The translations under genes and the position numbers were made by a program. The notes under the pieces were generated by a model that did no database searches, was not told where the DNA came from, and saw only the letters and a list, made by a program, of their open reading frames with translations. From Gautieria morchelliformis (taxonomy: Eukaryota; Basidiomycota; Agaricomycetes; Gomphales; Gomphaceae), in assembly GCA_015179125.1 (NCBI GenBank), contig WHVA01000172.1:1-64000 (forward strand): a stretch of DNA of 64,000 nucleotides, in the 5' to 3' direction. Below, in pieces: positions 45,371-59,000 of the stretch (its first letter is position 1; each line of letters opens with the position of its first letter).

Positions 45371-46808
45371 TGGCATACGTGAATCCCTCGATTCTCAGTG
45401 AAGTTTCGTGTCATAATTCAAGCTCCAAAGTAGTATGTACATGGCGTCGCGTAAATATGCAGGGCCACGTCGAGAATGGCCCAAACGAGAACGGCTAAGG
45501 TGACCTTATTATTTACGCACATACACAGGTATGTCAATTTTTAGAAAACTAAAAGAGACCTTGTACTAAGACAGTCTAGTGACTGCTGTTAGAAAACGCT
45601 CATCCAGAGTCCAGCGCCTTTGTGAAACAATCGGTTAGCTTCGGTGTTCCCTGGATTGCACTCAGTGTGGCCTAATTAAAATGTCATCGTCACTTTCCTC
45701 ATCGCGTGTGACATTCTTTATGTTGAACATGGCACGCGTAATATCCCACCACCAGAATCGACAAAAAAGCATGCTGGAGTTATGGCAATTCTGGTTGAAT
45801 CGGCCTTGCCATTCTGTCTGCTGAGCATCATATTCGCCGTTCTTCTTGGAAATGCCGTCTAGATGCGTCGGCCTTTTCGGTCCTATGTGGGGCTTTCGTT
45901 GCATGTCACAGATACTCGTCGCTCCCAAGTCAATCGCTGATAGGACTTTCCGGGCACTGGCCCTGCAACTGATTCATACCCTAAGTGTGGCAATGGAATC
46001 AGGTTTAATGGACAGAAAATACGTCCTTCGTTACAAAGCTCGCTGGTTTTTGTTACAATCCCTGCCTCCCATTCTACGAATACAACACGCCCCAACCACA
46101 CTCGAATCCCTCAAGCTCCATCGGAAACTTTACACGTTAATAATCGAATAAACTCTTTCAACTTCCGCTTCCTAGAATCCTGAACGGTGAGACCTTGACT
46201 CAAGATCCAGTGGACAGTGGTGTACAAGTTCTAGCCCTACTCGGGATTTGCGTGGATCACGGTAACATTCCGGGTCTGATCAGATCATATCCTGAATCGC
46301 TTCATGAACAGAGCCACGCACTCTAGTGAGCTTTAAGATCTAACCCAGCAAAGGTATACCTATGTTTCCAAATGCTTCCAGATTCGGTGATGTAGCGTAC
46401 TACGATGGAGTCGAAGTCCATATAATATTTATCCCAACATTCCATCTCTCTCCCACCGATACGCTAACCAAATACTTAACGTTCCCTCATGTAGCGTCAC
46501 GGCCGCAGCCAGTTTATGCAATTCTTACTATTTTGTACAGTGTATTTCATCAATCAATTCGCAGATAGTGATTTGCAGTGATTTTGCAGCGCCACATGGT
46601 TGACAGTGCTGTGCTGATGCTCGGCGCGTTGCCCGGTTACCGGCTAGGGCCCACAGCCGTCCATGGTCGCCGTAGCGGTGTGGAGTCGGCAACTGAAATT
46701 ATCTGAGGCACGCCTTGCAAGCAAGCTGTACTCGCAGCCCACAAAAGGACCTCCCCTTCGTCTCGCATAGCGAGCACGATCAATTTACGATAACAATTAC
46801 TCTTCAGC
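45371..46808. other. Intergenic region, no gene seen
   Basis: Unique sequence after the array. Short frames on both strands (up to 101 codons at 45846-46151) show no motif. The last 200 bp are the upstream region of the Tvp38-like gene. Confidence 0.45.
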
Positions 46809-48826
46809 ATGGAACCGTACTCTCCCCATGCTTATCCGGCCCAGCCAGACCGATACCCTCCAGCCCCAGAGCCTCTTAATCGCTACACCGGACGCACACC
46901 GTCGCCAACGCCCTCCGAAGTCGAGGCACTCACAAGCAACATCCTCAATGTTAAACGATATCTCAACTGGAGATTCTGGGCTAGAAAAGAGTGGATAGGT
47001 GCTTATCCATGCAACCGCTCTTCGCTGCCAAGCTTGATTGTGTTCTGCAGGGTGGTACATTCTCTTTGCTGTAATACTGGTCGTTTCGATTCTTATAGGC
47101 GTGTACGACAAACAAATCGTCCACTGGCTCACCCCGGCTGGCAACTGGATGAAAAAGTGCGCTCTGACATATTCTGTCAAGTTGTCGGCTAAAGTCCTAC
47201 GTTAGGTTACCTGCCGGCTGGCTTATCCCGATTGCTATTCTCTTCATAATCTCATTCCCTCCTGTGCGTTTCACCGACCTACCATTTCCACCTATCACTC
47301 ACCCTACTCTTAGCTCTTCGGCCACGAGATCGTTGCTATTCTCGTCGGCGTCATATGGGGCCTGGGGCTCGGATTCGCCATCGTCGCTGCAGGCACGTTC
47401 ATCGGAGAGATCGGAAACTACTAGTGCGTGTGATTGCATGGACCTAGTGCTATGGATAACGATCGCCTCCACAGTGCGTTCAAATACTGCTGTCGTGCGC
47501 GTGGCGAAAAGATGGAGCGAGATGGAATAAGCTACGCCTGCCTTGCCCGCGTAGTGCGTGAGGGGGGCTTCAAAGTAGGTGGTCCTTCTGCATTCCACAC
47601 TAATCTCACCACCGAGCTATAGGTTGCGCTTGTGATTCGTCTGTCCGTCATCCCAGGGCACTGTGAGCGTCTCAACTCCCTCCCGCCATACTCACAACTT
47701 GCTCACACATTCCCCAGTCAGCACCGCTGTCTTCTCGACCTGTGGAATGGGCGTGGTCGTCTTTGCCCTCGCCGCCTTCTTCTCCCTCCCGAAGCAGCTT
47801 GTTACAGTCTACATCGGCGTTGTCCTCCAGGAGGGTGGGAGTGGCACGACGACGTCAAAGGATACGATTATTAGCGACCTAGTGCTCGTATTTACGACTC
47901 TTCTCACTTTCGTGGCGGGCTACTATATCTATTACCTGATCAATAATGTCAAGCCCGCCGTTATCTACGAACGGCGCAAAGCACGGTACGCCCCCTTTCC
48001 CACCCTAGTCCTTCCTATACTCTCTACCCTATGCCCATTCTCATGCAAATCCACTCTAGACAAGTCAAAATAGCTGGCCCCACATACGCCTTCGACAACA
48101 CCTCCGTGGCAACCCTCTACCCCACCGCCGATTCCGACGTCGACCTCCCCTCCGCGTTATACCACAGAGCCTCGCGCAGCCGCAGGCCCGAAGGAATTTC
48201 AGCGGGAATTACGCGGGGCACGGCGGGTATACAGTGGCCTATGATGCGGACGCGGACGAGGAAAGGAAGCCAGTTATGGGGTGGGAGACAGGCGGGTCAG
48301 AGGTTGAGGATATGCGTGGAGCAAGGTGGGGAGCAAGAGGGGGAGCGGGCGAGGAAACGGGGAAGGGAATACGTGAGGAATATGAGGAGGGGAGCGAGGA
48401 GAGCGGAGTTACAATTGTGGGGGCACAGCCTGCGCTGCCACCTGCGTTACAACCGCCGCCGCCGCCACCGCAAATTCCACCACCGATCTTAAATTTGAAT
48501 GTGCAGCCGGATCTGTACGGGACACATGCGCCACCGCCACAGCACAAGTACGAGCTCTCCGACCCCCCGTCGTGCAACACACGCCGTTACCGTCGGACGC
48601 CTCATACCCCTACTCACCATCGTTGAACCCACAATCCGGTTACGCGCAAACTGACGTGTATCCACATAGTGGCGATGGGTCGCACGCGGGGTACGCACAG
48701 ACTGATGTGTACCCACAGAGTACGGATGGGTTCCACACCGGACATGCAGTGCAGTCAACGGATGCAACGGGCACGTCGTATTATAGCCACGCGGGGCCGC
48801 CGGGACGCGATGCTTCTGGGCAGTGA
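46809..48826 (+). CDS. Tvp38/TMEM64 (VTT-domain) membrane protein
   Basis: Starts MEPYSPHAYPAQPDRY, a Pro-rich cytosolic tail. Exons split by 50-60-bp introns then encode a membrane segment (WYILFAVILVVSILIGV), WLIPIAILFIISFPP, and the VTT core: LFGHEIVAILVGVIWGLGLG, GTFIGEIGNY, LVIRLSVIPGHFSTAVFS, CGMGVVVFALAAFFSLPKQ, and a last segment VFTTLLTFVAGYYIYYLI. This order is the Tvp38/DedA family, a Golgi/ER-associated phospholipid scramblase-related group. The C-terminal tail is long, acidic then Pro/Tyr-rich with YAQTDVYP repeats, ending at TGA 48824-48826. Near 48562 a one-base shift in a C run separates the two tail frames, either a sequencing error or a real indel. Exon ends are inferred by eye. 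Confidence 0.85.
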
Positions 48827-49611
48827 TGTCTTCTATCCAATCTTGGTATGCTACGCATCATCATTCCGCCTCCTTCGACGTCGATTCGGAGCGACCGCCC
48901 ATGCCATTCATTATCCAAATTTTCCGCCTTGTACCATCGTTATCTTATACTCTTCTGCTGTCGGACAAGCGCGATCCAGAGGCATCATTGCACATTACTA
49001 TATACAGACAGCTGTACATATTGTTGGGGGTTGTATATACGTGCTCGAATGGCCGCGATGCTGTCTGGACTTGGATTCGGAGCGGGAGTTGGTAGGGTGC
49101 TATTTCCTTCGCTAACAGGCTCAGCATAATACCATTAGAACCAGCCCACACACGCATGTTCGATATGTGGCGCAGGACGCTCGTCCAATCCAACCAACTC
49201 CACCTTCACATATATTAGCAACGACGGTGTCCCCAAACCCAAGTGGATGATTGCTTGTAAAGACGGTGCCGGTTTGGGACTGGCCTGCCATGTTCTCAGT
49301 GACATTCCGTATAATGATTATATTGCAAGATCTAGTTATATTTGTCTTGTCAGTACATCTCTTGATTTTTCAAGGATTCCGCAAAGTTGGCCAGTGGCGA
49401 ATAGTCTATTTGATTTTCAGCTTGGCGGAGCGGGTTTGAAAAGTGAGGCTCTGCATGCTGTGTGCTGCTCCGTCTGGCCGCAGCCCGCCCACCCATCGGT
49501 TCCTAACATGACATCACACTTACACTTACAGCACCTATAAGAAATCCCTTCCTTTGACTTCTGCTTCTCCTCTACGCCATCGTTCTCAATCCCAGCCATC
49601 CTGGTACATCC
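48827..49611. other. Intergenic region, no gene seen
   Basis: 3' flank of the VTT gene and upstream region of the DUF4112 gene. Only short frames without motifs. Confidence 0.45.
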
Positions 49612-50685
49612 ATGGCTTCTGTACTCGCTCAGAAGGTGAGTCATTGGGCACCGCGTCCTTCTTGGTGCCTCTTTGACACGTGGTCCACCTGCAGGCCGGG
49701 CTTTCACTGTTCGAAAAGCATCTGCAGAACTACGAGCCTGCAGATCCTCTCTACGAGACGTACACCGACAAAAATGGAAAGACACGCCAGCGTAAGGTCC
49801 GTGATCACACGCCAGGGGGTTGCTTATTGCTCAACCCGATACCCTATCCAGCGGGAGCTTCCTCCAGGTCTTTCAAACCGCGATGCCAAAATCCTGCGCA
49901 AGGTTAAGAAACGCGCACGTCGCCTCGACAGGAGTCTGTCCATCTGTGGCATGCGCTTCGGGTGGACATTCATCATCGGTAAGGCTCTCATTATTTACTG
50001 ATATGTGGCGTCAAATTTATCACTCCCAGGCTTGGTTCCTGTCGCTGGCGATGCGGTCAATGCCGGGATGAGCTACATACTTGTTGTTAAGAAAGCAGAA
50101 CAGGCTGAGTACGTTCGTAGAGTTGAGTTTGCGTCGCAGAAGTCTAACGACGTGCAGGATACCCGGGTGGCTGCTTCGCCGCATGCTGATGAATAATTTC
50201 CTCTCTGCGGGCGTTGGGTATGTGTTGTGCTTGTCCCAAGCAAAGACCAGCACATTAAACCACCCACTCTTTGTAGGTTAGTCCCGGTGGTGGGCGACGT
50301 CGTCGTGGCCACATTCAAGGCGAACTCGCGGAACGCGGCGTTGCTAGAGGAGTATCTACGCATACGTGGGGAAGAGCACTTGAAAGTATGTGCTGTAGAT
50401 TGGGTAGCAATTGTATTATTCACCGTCTGGCAGGCGGTTGCAAAACGGTCACAGAATGGCTCAATAACACCGAATGCAGAACCAACCACCCTTGGCAAAA
50501 AATTTGGGACTATCTCAAACATCTTCAGATCTCGGAAAGAAAAGGTATGATTTGGTTTGAAACACAACGCTCACAGTTGACATCTATTTTACATAAAGAC
50601 ACACGCAGAACCCGTTTCTACCGAAGCGAGCACCACAGCGCAAATCAATACCCCTCCTCCTATGGCAGAAACTCAGAAGAAATAA
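49612..50685 (+). CDS. DUF4112-domain protein
   Basis: Starts MASVLAQK at 49612, followed by six to seven short exons with clear GT...AG introns. The coding chain reads AGLSLFEKHLQNYEPADP, then RELPPGLSNRDAKILRKVKK, ARRLDRSLSICGMRFGWTF, GLVPVAGDAVNAGMSYILV, GWLLRRMLMNNFLSAGVG, LVPVVGDVVVATFKANSRN, and a polar tail ending MAETQKK at TAA 50683-50685. The doubled GLVP-GD motif, the M-NN helix and KANxRN are typical of DUF4112, a small predicted membrane-associated family of unknown role in fungi and bacteria. About 215 residues, intact. Confidence 0.85.
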
Positions 50686-52200
50686 TAATGCACAGCTTGA
50701 TCTTCTTTCACCCACGATCTGCTTTTGTTCACTTAACAGCGTTTCAAAAGTCCGCGCGTCGTTTTGTTTTTCAGAGAATCGAGCCCTCTTATTTTTGTCT
50801 CAGCATTGAATATTACAGTAAGGGTTTCCAACGAAAACGTGGTCTTGTACTTTTGGAATTTGGTCCGCTCAAATCTATCTATGCCACATTGTGTGATTGG
50901 ACTAGGTACCGTGGCGTGTTTGAGGGAGGAGTGGCCATGTCTACGCACTGCAGTCCTATTCCCTTGGAGTCAGAGGCGGACTCTGCCTTTCACAACGTCG
51001 TTCAGTGTCATTGGCAATTACATATGGTTCCTCACCTCTCACATCCCTGGCCAGTGCCAACCTCATCAATAGGTGTTCAACGTTCAGGTGTCCACATCAC
51101 CCTCGTTTTCTGTTGTGGGTGGAGCCTCCACACCCCCACCCTCCCGAAGCGCCTCACCATAACTACCCACCTCCTTCTTCACACCTGGACAAGTCGACAT
51201 GGTGGGACCTTGATCTCAAAGCGCATGATTTTATGATCAGTTTCACGGCAACGAATCCGCCTCCGAAAACCCCAGTGGAGGGACGGTTCACTGTCCGCCG
51301 GACACGTCCTTTCCAACAACCAATTACACCCAATCATGACAGACACTACATTAAAACGCATATGATCTGCTCATCGACGAGCGTCACCAACGAGCGTCAC
51401 ATACGTAGCCTCGTTCATCATGGCCGGGAGTAGTGTTGGATTATGGGGGGGGACGCAGAGGATGGGGGCAACACCGAGCACCGACTTGGGGTTGTGGGGA
51501 GTTACAAAGGGATGGGGCAAATACATGTGAACTATGTGTATTTGTATGTCATGGCTCGTTGGTGTAGGGGCAGGAACGGAAGGCCAAACAACCAGCTGAC
51601 CAGTCCAGTTATTCGGTGGAAATGCAAAATCACGTCATCATTCCATTGAGCCCGCGTGCCGCCTTGTCCACGTCGTCGGTGACCCTCCTCGCTTGTCGTG
51701 TTATTGGCCAGCCTGGCACTATTTTATATTCCCTTGCTCGGCAAGGGCACTGGGATGTGGGAACTCGTGGGAAATCCAACACCTTGTGCCGAGCTTTCTC
51801 CGTGTATTATGCAAATTGCTTCGCCAGCATATCTGCTTCCTATCTGAGCAAAGGGTTTTTTTTTTATCCGTAATCTGTTTAATTTCGGTACCCTGCAAAG
51901 TTTAGAGATAGGGGCAGATTTTATTTTATTTTATTTTATTGTACTGCCGCCACCATGGCCCCTACGCCTAGTGGAGTTGGGCTGGCCTACCAATACTAAC
52001 TCTTGAAGTAAGTAATGGATTGCTTGGATTGGCGAACCTAGTCAGCTCAAGTCCGCTCATTCCTCCAGTTGAAAAGGTCAAAAGGCGTAACCTTAGTCCT
52101 ATGGCCTCTAGTCTGATGTTTCACTGTGTTGGCTATTCATTGTTGAAAGGTAATTTGGTTTCTTTGTCTACCTTAGTTCTTACAGTAGCTCTGGACAATG
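50686..52200. other. Intergenic region with a TTTTA microsatellite
   Basis: No gene is supported; frames such as 51005-51433 lack motifs and splice logic. A short run of about five TTTTA units lies at 51919-51941. Confidence 0.45.
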
Positions 52201-53619
52201 CTCATTATTTGGACTGCTAGGTGGTAGATCTTGCTCTGCCTGTGCTCACCACTTGCTCATCTGCTATGCTCCCTCCACTGCTCCCTCCACTGCTTCCTTC
52301 ATTGGCCCCAGACACTTGGCTCTCAGCTTTGGCCTCAGGTGCACTACCAACACAGCCGCCTTCTCTCAGTATAAGTTATATTGTTTGATTGCAGTCATGC
52401 ACCATGATTGCTTGGGATTTTCTTCAGTAATTTCCACAGATCAACAACATTCCACCTGTACCACATACACCAATGATGAAACCATGTTATGGTGAGCCAT
52501 TTTACAATTTGTATTAACTCATGCTCATCCTTGATTCATGAACATTATGATAACACAAGATGAGTACGGCACTTATCAAAATTGTTCCAAACAAATCCAA
52601 TACTGACTTTGACATCTACAGAAGTTATGGGGTGTGCTGATAATCACACTGATTCAAATGCTGGGTAAGGATCATCATCACATTCCAGATTCTCTTCTAC
52701 CTATTTGTGGCTGGCAGCGGGTCTCCATCATAAGGAATTGACGAAGGGCAATAGGTCTACTGGAGGCGAGTAACTCAGTGCATGCAATTGAGGAATCGAA
52801 GCTGGATGCATGGAGTGAATGGGTTCAGTGCACAGGTCGCGTGGCGAACCAAATGAATGCAATGTCAGAGGATAATAAACCTAAATTATGGTTGTTTGAA
52901 CCAGAATAAACAGATCATGACAATGGTCGCCCTTGTCATGATTCATTTATTCTGCGAATCATCCCTCAGCACAAGGCGAATGACTTCCCGAACCAGCGAA
53001 CGACTTCCTGAACCAGCGAATATCTTGCCAAAATATTCATCGCCATACTGCTTTCGCATTCGCTATTCACATCATTCCTGCCAGCACGCCAGGTGTTGGA
53101 GCCCTCATCCATCATAGAACCCATCATCTGTTAAACTCCCACTCCATGACAGACCCACATGCTCAGGATGCATTCGGATAGTGTCAGTTGCAGCCTCCAT
53201 GCAGGTTGGACTCAATGGGACTCGTACCACTGCAGCGCAGGACGAATTAGCTTCGCTGAAGTTTTCACTACACAGTTGTCATGACACATTCATTTCTTGT
53301 ACCAAGCTATCCCTGTTTTCCCTTTCACCACTTTTCCATGTTCGCTCGGCTTCACTCCATTCACCCCTTGCCCCATTCACTATTCGCCACATTCGCCAAC
53401 TGGCCATTCGCTACTTGCATCATTTGCCAGTAGCCATGCCACCGAACACGATCGATATCCTTTACCTGGATTGTTGGTTCATCACTGGTCCTATCATGAA
53501 GTGCAAGGAGGAGCAGGCTGTCATGACTCATTTATTTCTTGTACCCAGCTATCCCTGTTGTCCCTTTCACCACTCTTCCATGTTCGCGTGTCTTCGCTCC
53601 ATTCGCTATTCGCCACATT

Positions 53620-53681
53620 CGCCATATGACCCTTTGCTACTCGCATCATTCGCCATATGACCCTTTGCTACTCGCATCATT
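53620..53681. repeat. 31-bp direct tandem repeat, two copies
   Basis: GCCATATGACCCTTTGCTAC plus CTCGCATCATTC repeats with a 31-bp period starting at 53621 and 53652. Confidence 0.9.
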
Positions 53682-53942
53682 CGCCAGCAGGCACGCCATC
53701 AAACACAATCGACATCCTTTACCCGGGTTGATGGTTCATCACTGGTCCCATCATCTTCTCAACTCAACCCCCTTTGGATGTTCCTATGTCCAGAATGCAT
53801 TTGCAGGGTATCCTACCCATAGGTCATGTGGGACCAACCCAGCAGATGAAGAGTCCGTGCAGGGTGGTGTATATGCAGGTCCCAAGGCGTGTTTTCGTAC
53901 ATAGGGGCGTTCGCCTTCTTTCCTCTCCGTCGTTTCATGTTC

Positions 53943-54061
53943 GCACCCCTCTTCCATTCTATTGTATGTCTATTTCATCTATTATGTATCCTGACTGCGC
54001 ACCCCTCTTCCATTCTATTGTATGTCTATTTCATCTATTATGTATCCTGACTGCGCACCCC
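53943..54061. repeat. 56-bp direct tandem repeat, two copies
   Basis: Units starting GCACCCCTCTTCCATTC at 53943 and 53999 appear identical; a third start GCACCCCT at 54055 breaks off at once. Confidence 0.92.
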
Positions 54062-54562
54062 TATCCAATCCTGAATCCAGACGGCCTCTTTCCTATTCGC
54101 TAGCACCATATGAGCATTCGGTATAAGTAGTCTACATTCGCATGTATATTCTCCAGTTTAATTATCATACGTCCATCTTGTGCAAACTTGACCTCGCTGT
54201 GACTATCATCTTGAGCCTTCTTCTGTAGATTTCTATCTTCAACCAGAAGAGGACTTCGGCCTCACTGGTGAGTTCTCATACTTCATCTTCATTACCTTAG
54301 CCTTTGAGTTATTTTCTGTGCTGTTGGAAAAGGGCTCTGAAGGAGCACCTTCGCCGGCGAAGGGATTGTCGCTACTTAGACAACCCTTCCGTGACACCTT
54401 GCACGTTACATCGTCAAGTGCCACGGGCTATTTCGCTACGACTGTAGATCAGGGCGAATTCCTTTCGAGTAACCCTCTTACCTTTTATCCCTTACCTCTT
54501 CGGTACTGTTCGCTGGGTGATTCGCTAGATCGCACACGCTATTCGGGCATTCGCCACTAACA

Positions 54563-55988
54563 TGTGATATTAACGCCCAAAATCCAATCTTGACAGCCCT
54601 GGCTGCAGACCAGCATAGTATAGTACAGGCTCACCCTTAGATTTTTCTCTTCGGATTTCCCCTCTGTCAGTTGTGTGGTAGTGTGATCTCCACAGCTAGC
54701 TAGGGTTGCCCTTATTCATCCAATAGGCTTGGCTAAGTCTGCACCCTAGTTGTGGCTTTGTACATCTTTGTGCGGCTTTATATGCAGCCTTGCACAGTCA
54801 TGGTTTGCACAGCCATGGTTGCTAAAATGCAAGTCATGTGCCTGCTAGGTTTGAACTACGTTTAAGTGCACAGGCTTGTGTAAGCTGCCAAGGATGTTGT
54901 CAGGGGAACCCCAATCACACACTGCTTTATTGTGATATGCATTATCACAATGCACATTATCGCAGTGTGCATTATCGCAATGTCCATTATCACTGATTGT
55001 GCATTATCGCTACTTGCACATTACCATGGTGTGTGCAACATGTGATTGGTGGCCTCCGAGCCTCTCCTAGCCTTCGGCATCCTTCTGTCTTGTGTTCTGT
55101 CTCTTTCCCTTCCTGTTCCGGCCCCTTCCGACATCATTCTTTCCTTATCTGTCCATCCCTGTTATCGCTGGCGTGATTGCTTATGTAACTTGGGAATTTG
55201 GTGATCGGGCTAGCATGCCCGAGCTTACTTATAGTCATAGCTAGGTGGTGAAGGGGTTCCTTAGAGTTTTCTATTTGGATCCCCCTTTGCCAGGTATGTC
55301 TGTGTCGTGTATATGGTTTTCTATCTTACTTTGGATCCCCCTTCGCCAGTTCACTGCTTGAGTGTAGAGTGTCTGCCTAGGTTGCCCTTATAGATGTACT
55401 GTGGCTGAGTTTGAGTGAACCAGAGTGCCGGAGTTGTAGGTGCTTGAGTGCCTGCAAGTTTGTGGTTATCACTCTGGTCGGAGTGTTGTGGACACACATG
55501 AGTTCATAGCTCTGTCTGACAGAATAAAGTACTTTTGAGCCAGGGAAGCCAAATTAAATGGCAAAAAAATAAGAGGAAATTCAAAGGATATTTGAACTGC
55601 TGTTTCCCCACAGCTGCATGGATTTGCCACTATAGGCAAGGAAAAACAGGTTTTAATTGTTTTAATCCTTTTTTCAAGATATTTTCTCTTAGCAAAGACA
55701 GTTCCCACACATACCAGTATTATGCATTGCCTTAAGGGCAATGTGGGTAAATTGTATATTTACAGACCTGAGAACACTGGCATCCTGATCCACATCCTGG
55801 TCTCAGGCATCAGCTGTATCTGGCAACACAAACTCTAACTTGTTTGGTAATAAAAGTTGTGTAGGCATATAAGTCACATGTAATTCATCATCTTCACAAT
55901 TGTTTTAGAAAAAATTTCAAGAATTGAATTATATATTAAAAAATTGGGGGAACCCACTACCTGCTCAGTGATAGTACACTGTAAAGTC
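54563..55988. other. Gene-free region with a CATTATCGC minisatellite
   Basis: Starts TGTGATATTAACGCCC, which resembles an LTR start, but no matching end or duplication was confirmed. Around 54935-55030 a degenerate repeat of about 15-18 bp (TGCATTATCGCAA) recurs six or seven times. Two TTCTATTTGGATCC / TTACTTTGGATCC-type segments lie at 55270 and 55330. No coding sequence is supported. Confidence 0.45.
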
Positions 55989-56058
55989 CTAAATTACATG
56001 CCACCACGCATGACAACAGGAAGGCACACAGTTGCATTCACATCCACCCCTTGCTGCC

Positions 56059-59000
56059 TCACCTCCCCATATGAATAAACAGAACCCAACGTTTGAATGA
56101 GACCCCCTCAGAACGCAACTTGTCAATGGCAACATGGAGGGCTCGGGCAGCCTCTCTGGTATTGGGTCGAAACATGCCTGCAATGGCAGATGGCTTCTTT
56201 CTATAGAGGTATTCATAGAATGCATCTGCAACCTTTGGACCATCCTCATCAGAAATAGACCTAGAAACAATCAGACACTGCATATGGGCTAATCAGGCCT
56301 ACCCACCACATGGTTGCGACAACTCCTTGAAAACCAGAAAACAACAGTGTTGATGCAAGATGGATCACTTCATCGGGAAGAGTCTTATCACCCATGGCAG
56401 TCTGGCATGCACCAAGGAAAGCCAGCCTTGCATTAGGTGTGGGCTGCTGCATTATTTGAGACACCTTCAGTGGGCCATCATGAAGCATCAGGGCACTCTC
56501 AAGCGGATTCTCTGGATGTTGTTGCCCATGGCATGCAAAGTGGGCGATGGATGTGGTGAGGAGGTGGGAAACAACCTCTTCCACATTTGCGGACTGGAAC
56601 TTAATCAAATCCTTCTCTGGCACATGGCTCTCTATCCTTTGCAGCTCGTCAACAGTATATGAAAGCCCACTTTGGCCAGGTGTGTTGGGTTCAATGACTA
56701 CCATCACCTTGAAGGGGTCAGAAATGGGCATATCGCTGAGAAGTGCGGTGATGGTCGGAGTGTATGATGAAACCACATAGTCAGAAACACACTGCAGCTC
56801 CCCAGCATTGTACATCCCTGCTGCATGCATTGGAAGGAAAGTGAAAGGCCCAGTGGGGCACCACCACAAGTTGGGTGGTGTATCGGATTTCTGCAAATAA
56901 GGATGAACTCAAGTATAGGGAAACAGTGGTGAGATGACACAGACCTCTAAACCGAGAGAATGAAAAACATGTCTTACCACTGACTGCCACAGCACAGCCA
57001 AGATCATTTGGAAGTCGTTATATTCATGATTAGTTTGGACTCGTGTTATGTCTCGGCTCTCCAAACTCTGCCTCATTAGCTGTAGGGTAGTAGGAGACAG
57101 ACTCTGTTGAAGAAGGGCATCAACATGCACCCGAATAGATGCAGAACGGGTCAGGTCTGGGTGGCCTGGCGCAGTGGCAATTTGCATGAGATCCACGAGT
57201 ACAGTCACACCAGCAAAAGTTAGTGCCAGAGGCACATGCTGGACGCCATTCAGTGATGTCAATATTAAGGCAGCGCAGCCACCTTTGCTTGCATTGAGGA
57301 TGACCACCGGTGCATCGACTACTGCACCCAACAGTGTGGAGATTCGTCGTGGGCGCAAGAAATCCTCAAAGCCTTTCAACTGGCGCACCTCTTCCAAAGT
57401 TGCCAGCCATTTGTCGTTGAGACGACGTAACCGAACTGCCTCGCGCTCCATTGAAACCCTTTGCTGTGAGTTAGCGGACATGTCCCGTGACACATCCCGA
57501 AGCGAGCCCTGTTCAAGCGCGAGTGTAGTGTCTCTTAGTGTTCCCTCAAGCCTTGGTGCTACTTTACGAAGGTCAGTCATCGGCGTACGAAGCTGCAGGG
57601 CCTGCGACCAAAATACTGCACGGCCTTCTTCGAGTAGCTCGACTGCTCTCTCGAACTGACCCGATTCAATTGCACAAGCAGCAGCCGCACAAGCCAAGCC
57701 GTCAGTACCGGATGTCAAGGCTTGCTGGCGTGAAGGCAAATCCAGGCTTAGCATGGCCAGACGGGGTAGAAGCTCGATTGCAGCCTGATATGCATCCAAA
57801 GCCGAATGATGAATAGAATCTGCATGAATTGTCCATGCCCTGGCTGCACGAAAGCGTTGAGATGCGGGGGCGGTCTCACATGCCACCGCTTTCCGAAAAA
57901 CATCCATGGCACTTTGGAGATCTCCTGAGTCATTAGAATGGGTGTATGCCGTCATAAACATATTCCCGAGGTTTGATGAATATATGCAGGTTGAGGGATG
58001 ACCAGCCGCAAGTAAACTTAGTGCATCTTGCAAGAATAAAATCGCCTCCTGCAGGTCTTCATGTCGACCGGACTGCTCAAACCGTGCTGAGAGTGCAGTT
58101 GCGATGTTGTAGAGGGAGGAGGATCGATCGGGATGCGGTGCAGGTCGCAGCTCGAGTGCTTCTCGATACAATGAAATCGCCTCCTCCAGGTCTTCGTGTC
58201 GACCGGACTGCCTAAACCGTGTCCAGAGCACATTTGCGATGTTGTTGAGGGAGGAGGATCGATCAGGATGCGGTGCAGGTCGCAGCTCGAGTGCTTCTCG
58301 ATGCAATGAAATCGCCTCCTCCAGGTCTTCGTGTCGACCGGACTGCTTAAACCGTGTACTGAGCGCATTTGCGATGTTGTTGAGGGAGGAGGATCGGAGA
58401 GGATGCGGTGCAGGTCGCAGCTCGAGTGCTTCTCGATGCAATGAAATCGCCTCCTCCAGGTCTTCGTGTCGACCGGACTGCTTAAACCGTGTACTGAGCG
58501 CATTTGCGATGTTGTTGAGGGAGGAGGATCGGAGAGGATGCGGTGCAGGTCGCAGCTCGAGTGCTTCTCGATGCAATGAAATCGCCTCCTCCAGGTCTTC
58601 GTGTCGACCGGACTGCCCAAACCGTGTAATGAGCGCATTTGCGATGTTGTTGAGGGAGGAGGATCGATCAGGATGCGGTGCAGGGAGCAGCTCGAGTGCT
58701 TCTCGATGCAATGAAATCGCCTCCTCCAGGTCTTCGTGTCGACCGGACTGCTTAAACCGTGTACTGAGCGCATTTGCGATGTTGTTGAGGGAGGAGGATC
58801 GGAGAGGATGCGGTGCAGGTCGCAGCTCGAGTGCTTCTCGATGCAATGAAATCGCCTCCTCCAGGTCTTCGTGTCGACCGGACTGCCCAAACCGTGTAAT
58901 GAGCGCATTTGCGATGCTGTTGAGGGAGGAGGATCGATCAGGATGCGGTGCAGGTTGCAGCTCGAGTGCTTCTCGATGCAATGAAATCGCCTCCTCCAGG

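Larger units (their letters stand above)
52201..54562. repeat. Repeat-rich, LTR-like degenerate region
   Basis: Three related segments begin TGTCATGA followed by CATT(C/T)ATT, near 52935, 53278 and 53519. The last two stay similar for about 150 bp (TTCTTGTACC, AGCTATCCCTGTT, CACCAC, TTCCATGTTCGC). A GTATAAGTAG string near 54122 could be an LTR promoter box. ATTCGC-type words are dense throughout. It looks like overlapping copies of an LTR or other repeat, but no clean LTR pair, target duplication or coding domain was found. The frames inside are not genes. Confidence 0.45.

Noticed and set aside
50388..51236. 282-codon plus-strand frame after the DUF4112 gene
   Set aside because: It overlaps the last DUF4112 exons in another frame and has no motif; its length is chance.
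54563..55521. Possible solo LTR (TGTGATATT ... TCTGACA)
   Set aside because: No flanking target duplication matched at the candidate ends and no second copy is in the window.
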